The notes beneath the pieces were generated by a model that did no database searches, had not been told where the DNA came from, and was given only the letters and a program-made list of their open reading frames with translations. A DNA stretch of 64,000 nucleotides. Origin: CAVTHW01 sp963734625. GTDB taxonomy: Bacteria; Acidobacteriota; Terriglobia; Bryobacterales; Bryobacteraceae. The translations under genes and the position numbers were made by a program. The stretch covers positions 62,001 to 126,000 of the forward strand of contig CAVTHW010000019.1 of assembly GCA_963734625.1 (NCBI GenBank), written 5' to 3'. This document shows, one piece after another, positions 61,943 to 64,000 of this stretch; the stretch's first letter is position 1; each line of letters starts with the position of its first letter.

Positions 61943-62799
61943 GGAGTCCGCCTTCCGGCCACGTATGCCTCCAGGTAATCCGAGAACGCCTTGTTCAGCA
62001 ATGAGCGCGCCTCTCCCCGTCGCTTTACGTTCACGCCTTCCACCGACAGCACCGGCAGCAGGCAGCGAGTGGTCGAAGTGATAAAGACCTCGTCGGCGGA
62101 TTCGAGGTCTTCGAGGCGCAGAGTCTTCTCTTCCACCGTGACGCCTGGCGCGCGGATCTCGGTGAGGATCACGCCGCGGGTCACGCCGGGGAGGCAGCCC
62201 GAGCCCAGGGGCGGCGTGTAGACGCGATCGCCCACGGCCGCGAAGATGTTGGCCGACGTGCACTCGCTCACTTCACCCCGCTCGTTCAGCAGCAACGCCT
62301 CGTCGAAGCCCCGGGCCTGAGCCTGTTCGTTCCAGCACAGGTTCATGCTCCAGGCCAGGCTCTTAACTCCCGCGAACTCGCAGGCGCCGTGGCGGGCATG
62401 CGGAACGACGGCCAGCCTGGCGCCTTCCCCCCAATCCTTGAGCTTGGTGGTCAGCGCTATCAAGTCGAAATCCCGTCCGGTGCCCGGGCCCTCCCAGATC
62501 CCGCCCCCGTTGCGCACCACGACCACCCGCAGCGTCGCCGAATACGCCTGGTTGGCCCGCACCAGGTCGAGGAGCTGCCGGCGAACCTGTTCGGAGTCCG
62601 CAGGGAAGGGAACTCTTAGCGATTCGGCATCGCGCTTGAGCCGCGCCCAGTGGCGCTCCCAGGCGAAGAGAACGCCGTCGATCACGCGGATGGTGCTGAA
62701 GACGCCCCAACCCGAGAGCAGGCCGATCTGTCCGGGCGAGAGCAGCTTCGAGGACGCCGGGTGTATTTCGCCGTTATGAAGTATGCAAGGGTCGATCAC
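61939..62799 (-). CDS. Class IV aminotransferase (branched-chain/D-amino acid/ADC-lyase type)
   Basis: The 286-residue PLP fold-type IV protein starts at GTG 62799. It has GWGVFSTIRVIDG and WERHWARLKRDA near the N-terminus, the PLP lysine in FAGVKSLAWSM (about 148), the conserved Glu in VSECTSANIFA (about 180), and LPGVTRGVIL. The family includes IlvE, D-amino acid aminotransferase and 4-amino-4-deoxychorismate lyase (PabC); the sequence alone does not decide, though size and motif spacing fit PabC or D-AAT. Confidence 0.85.
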   Translation of the reverse strand: MIDPCILHNGEIHPASSKLLSPGQIGLLSGWGVFSTIRVIDGVLFAWERHWARLKRDAESLRVPFPADSEQVRRQLLDLVRANQAYSATLRVVVVRNGGGIWEGPGTGRDFDLIALTTKLKDWGEGARLAVVPHARHGACEFAGVKSLAWSMNLCWNEQAQARGFDEALLLNERGEVSECTSANIFAAVGDRVYTPPLGSGCLPGVTRGVILTEIRAPGVTVEEKTLRLEDLESADEVFITSTTRCLLPVLSVEGVNVKRRGEARSLLNKAFSDYLEAYVAGRRTP

Positions 62800-62863
62800 T
62801 GCACTATTCTATCCGAAAGCTGGCCGCTCAATGCCAGTTGTGTGAGCGACACAAAAGTGGAAT

Positions 62864-62972
62864 CGCCGGCGTGCTTGTGGGGCCAGCCATTTCTGGCTGC
62901 CGCCGGCTTTGGCCCGGCGTCTTGTGACAGCCCGAAGAAACGCCGGCTCAAAAGCCAGGCCCCACGCGGGCA
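62864..62972. repeat. Intergenic hairpin repeat, inverted copy
   Basis: About 109 bp matching the reverse complement of 38383-38507 apart from scattered substitutions and an 18-base segment missing near one end. The stems GCCAGCCA/TGGCTGCC-type and the CCGGC-rich stem are retained with compensating or neutral changes. It lies in the 229-bp gap between the HipA-like and aminotransferase genes. Confidence 0.82.
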
Positions 62973-63028
62973 GTCTGTCTTTGCGTATACAACTGAATCA
63001 CGTCGGCGTCCACTCTTGTGGCGCGCGC

Positions 63029-63871
63029 TCAATGCCAGTTGGGAAACAGGTTGGCTCGCGCGCGGCGCGACTCGGCGATCAGATCCGGAACCCTCTCGCG
63101 GCGCTTGAGCAGGCGCTCCAGCAGTTCGTCGAGGGCGGATTCATCCCCCTGCAACCATTGCGGAGGAATCTGGCGGCGGGCTTGGTCGATGACCTCCTCG
63201 GGGAAGTGGACCACCTGGTCCAGCCAGGGCTGGAAATCATCCCAGGACTTCACGTCCGCATACACCGAGGGCCGCAGGGCCAGGCCCTGGAGCGGAGAGT
63301 CCACGAGTTCCCAGTGCGGCCCGTTGAACACGAAACCCTGGTCGATCATTTGCGCCAGGAAGCCGGCCGTCTGGCGGGGCGAGCCGCCCGTGGCGGACCA
63401 CTCTGCCAGGCGCGCCCTGAAGTAAATGGCTTGTCTGCCGTCGGCGTTGGACATCCATTTGTCCAGCACCAGCGCGCCCAGGAAATGGCTCAGATTGGTG
63501 ACCTGCTTGAGGAGCGCGTCGGGGAGGAAATCGTAGACGGCAAGGCGGGCCGGATCGCCGGGAAACCGCGACCCGAAATGCCAGCCCGGCTCTACCGGTA
63601 TCCGGCGCGAGCCCAACTCCAGGCAGGCCGCAGGATTCTCGAGCAGGAACTCGCGGGAAACGGAGATGATCGCCGTCTCCGGAGCGGCCAGGTTCAAATG
63701 CCGGAAAAAACAGGAGGCGATGAGTTCGTTGACCAGAATGCGGCGGTGCTGCGGATTGTTGAGAAACTTGACGACGTACCACCGGCCGTCGCCGGCCTCC
63801 AGGAGGTGAGACTGCGCCCCTCCGCGCATTCTTCGGATATGCCGGCGCGCGCTAATCGGCATTACAGGCAA
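63029..63871 (-). CDS. HipA-like kinase domain protein
   Basis: The 280-residue protein has HipA-family features: SHLLEAGDGRWYVVKFLNNPQHRRILVNELIASCFF (nucleotide-binding strand with Lys and Glu, about 20-57) and LGALVLDKWMSNADGRQAIYF (catalytic Asp region with D-x-W-x2-N-x-D, about 127-147). It is shorter than HipA toxins (about 440 residues), lacks the N-subdomain, and has no HipB-like antitoxin gene beside it. HipA homologues phosphorylate proteins such as GltX; the target here is unknown. A start nine bases later (63862) is equally possible. Confidence 0.72.
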   Translation of the reverse strand: MPVMPISARRHIRRMRGGAQSHLLEAGDGRWYVVKFLNNPQHRRILVNELIASCFFRHLNLAAPETAIISVSREFLLENPAACLELGSRRIPVEPGWHFGSRFPGDPARLAVYDFLPDALLKQVTNLSHFLGALVLDKWMSNADGRQAIYFRARLAEWSATGGSPRQTAGFLAQMIDQGFVFNGPHWELVDSPLQGLALRPSVYADVKSWDDFQPWLDQVVHFPEEVIDQARRQIPPQWLQGDESALDELLERLLKRRERVPDLIAESRRARANLFPNWH

Positions 63872-63915
63872 ACTTCGACTTCACGTTCAGCACGGAGAGA
63901 AAGCGGCGCGAGCTG

Positions 63916-63945
63916 ACCGGCCGCGCATCAGGCAGCGCGGCCGGT
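63916..63945. terminator. Perfect 11-bp hairpin, candidate terminator
   Basis: ACCGGCCGCGC pairs perfectly with GCGCGGCCGGT around an 8-base loop. It lies just downstream of the minus-strand gene entering from the right edge. No T-run follows in that direction, so rho-independent termination is uncertain. Confidence 0.55.
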
Positions 63946-63976
63946 CCGGCCGCCGGGTGGACCAAGCCGCGGCCCA

Positions 63977-64000
63977 CTACTTCTTTTTCTTGGCGGCCTT
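63977..64000 (-). CDS. 3' end of a minus-strand gene with a lysine-rich tail
   Basis: Reading from the right edge on the minus strand, the last codons give KAAKKKK followed by TAG. Such basic tails occur in HU-like, histone-like and some ribosomal proteins. Only seven codons are in the window, so the identity cannot be stated. Confidence 0.4.
   Translation of the reverse strand, partial: KAAKKKK

Noticed and set aside
1..64000. CRISPR array, tRNA or rRNA genes, IS elements with transposase
   Set aside because: No regularly spaced repeats, no complete tRNA cloverleaf, no rRNA signature and no transposase or integrase gene were found. The rearranged block at 18-27 kb carries no recognisable mobility gene.

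Overview
The window looks like a chromosomal contig from a GC-rich Acidobacteriota, probably near Bryobacterales/Solibacter. This is inferred from gene content: a PadR plus ADOP (acidobacterial duplicated orphan permease) pair, a TonB-dependent receptor with a carboxypeptidase-regulatory domain, other carboxypeptidase-regulatory secreted proteins, a GH106-type enzyme, Gfo/Idh, FG-GAP and TIM-barrel clusters, and a bactofilin. No rRNA, tRNA or CRISPR array was recognised.

Layout. 0-5.5 kb: a four-gene soluble NAD(P)-linked [NiFe] hydrogenase (Hox type). Its diaphorase subunit is cut by the left edge and fused to a GltD-like NAD(P)H/FAD domain. 5.5-18 kb: two secreted hypotheticals, a TonB-type receptor with a SYLF protein, VIT and CDF metal transporters, a class A penicillin-binding protein, an anaerobic sulfatase-maturase homologue, a dienelactone hydrolase and lhgO. 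18-30 kb: a rearranged block between lhgO and ftsK. It holds partial copies of the lhgO 3' end, vapC and ftsK (three copies, one full), separated by cassettes encoding a membrane protein, PadR/ADOP, and two carboxypeptidase-regulatory proteins. 30-48 kb: uppP, a DsbA-like protein, a sugar-metabolism cluster (TIM barrel, Gfo/Idh, FG-GAP), an M14 peptidase, a phosphohexomutase, GH106 and GH43-like proteins, AAG glycosylase, and thpR-plsY-gpsA. 48-52 kb: a TPR-CHAT protease-like protein, an ECF sigma factor and a zinc-finger anti-sigma-like membrane protein in one apparent operon. 52-64 kb: an overlapping gnd-kdgK-kdsC-like-ACT operon, tilS-ftsH, a methyltransferase with a bactofilin, an aminotransferase IV with a zinc-ribbon protein, and a HipA-like kinase.

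The best candidates for something undescribed are these. (1) A roughly 600-nt putative structured non-coding RNA at 60.66-61.27 kb, with a promoter-like sequence, 5' and 3' ends that pair perfectly over 10 bp, several internal hairpins and a T-run at the end. (2) The TPR-CHAT, ECF sigma and zinc-finger membrane protein cassette, whose layout suggests protease-triggered sigma release. (3) The hydrogenase diaphorase-GltD fusion. (4) An intergenic repeat family made of consecutive small hairpins.

Caution: six genes (vapC, padR, ADOP, M14 peptidase, gpsA, CHAT) are each broken by exactly one extra base. Each can be repaired by removing one base, usually from a short homopolymer. Sequencing or assembly indels are therefore at least as likely as true pseudogenes.
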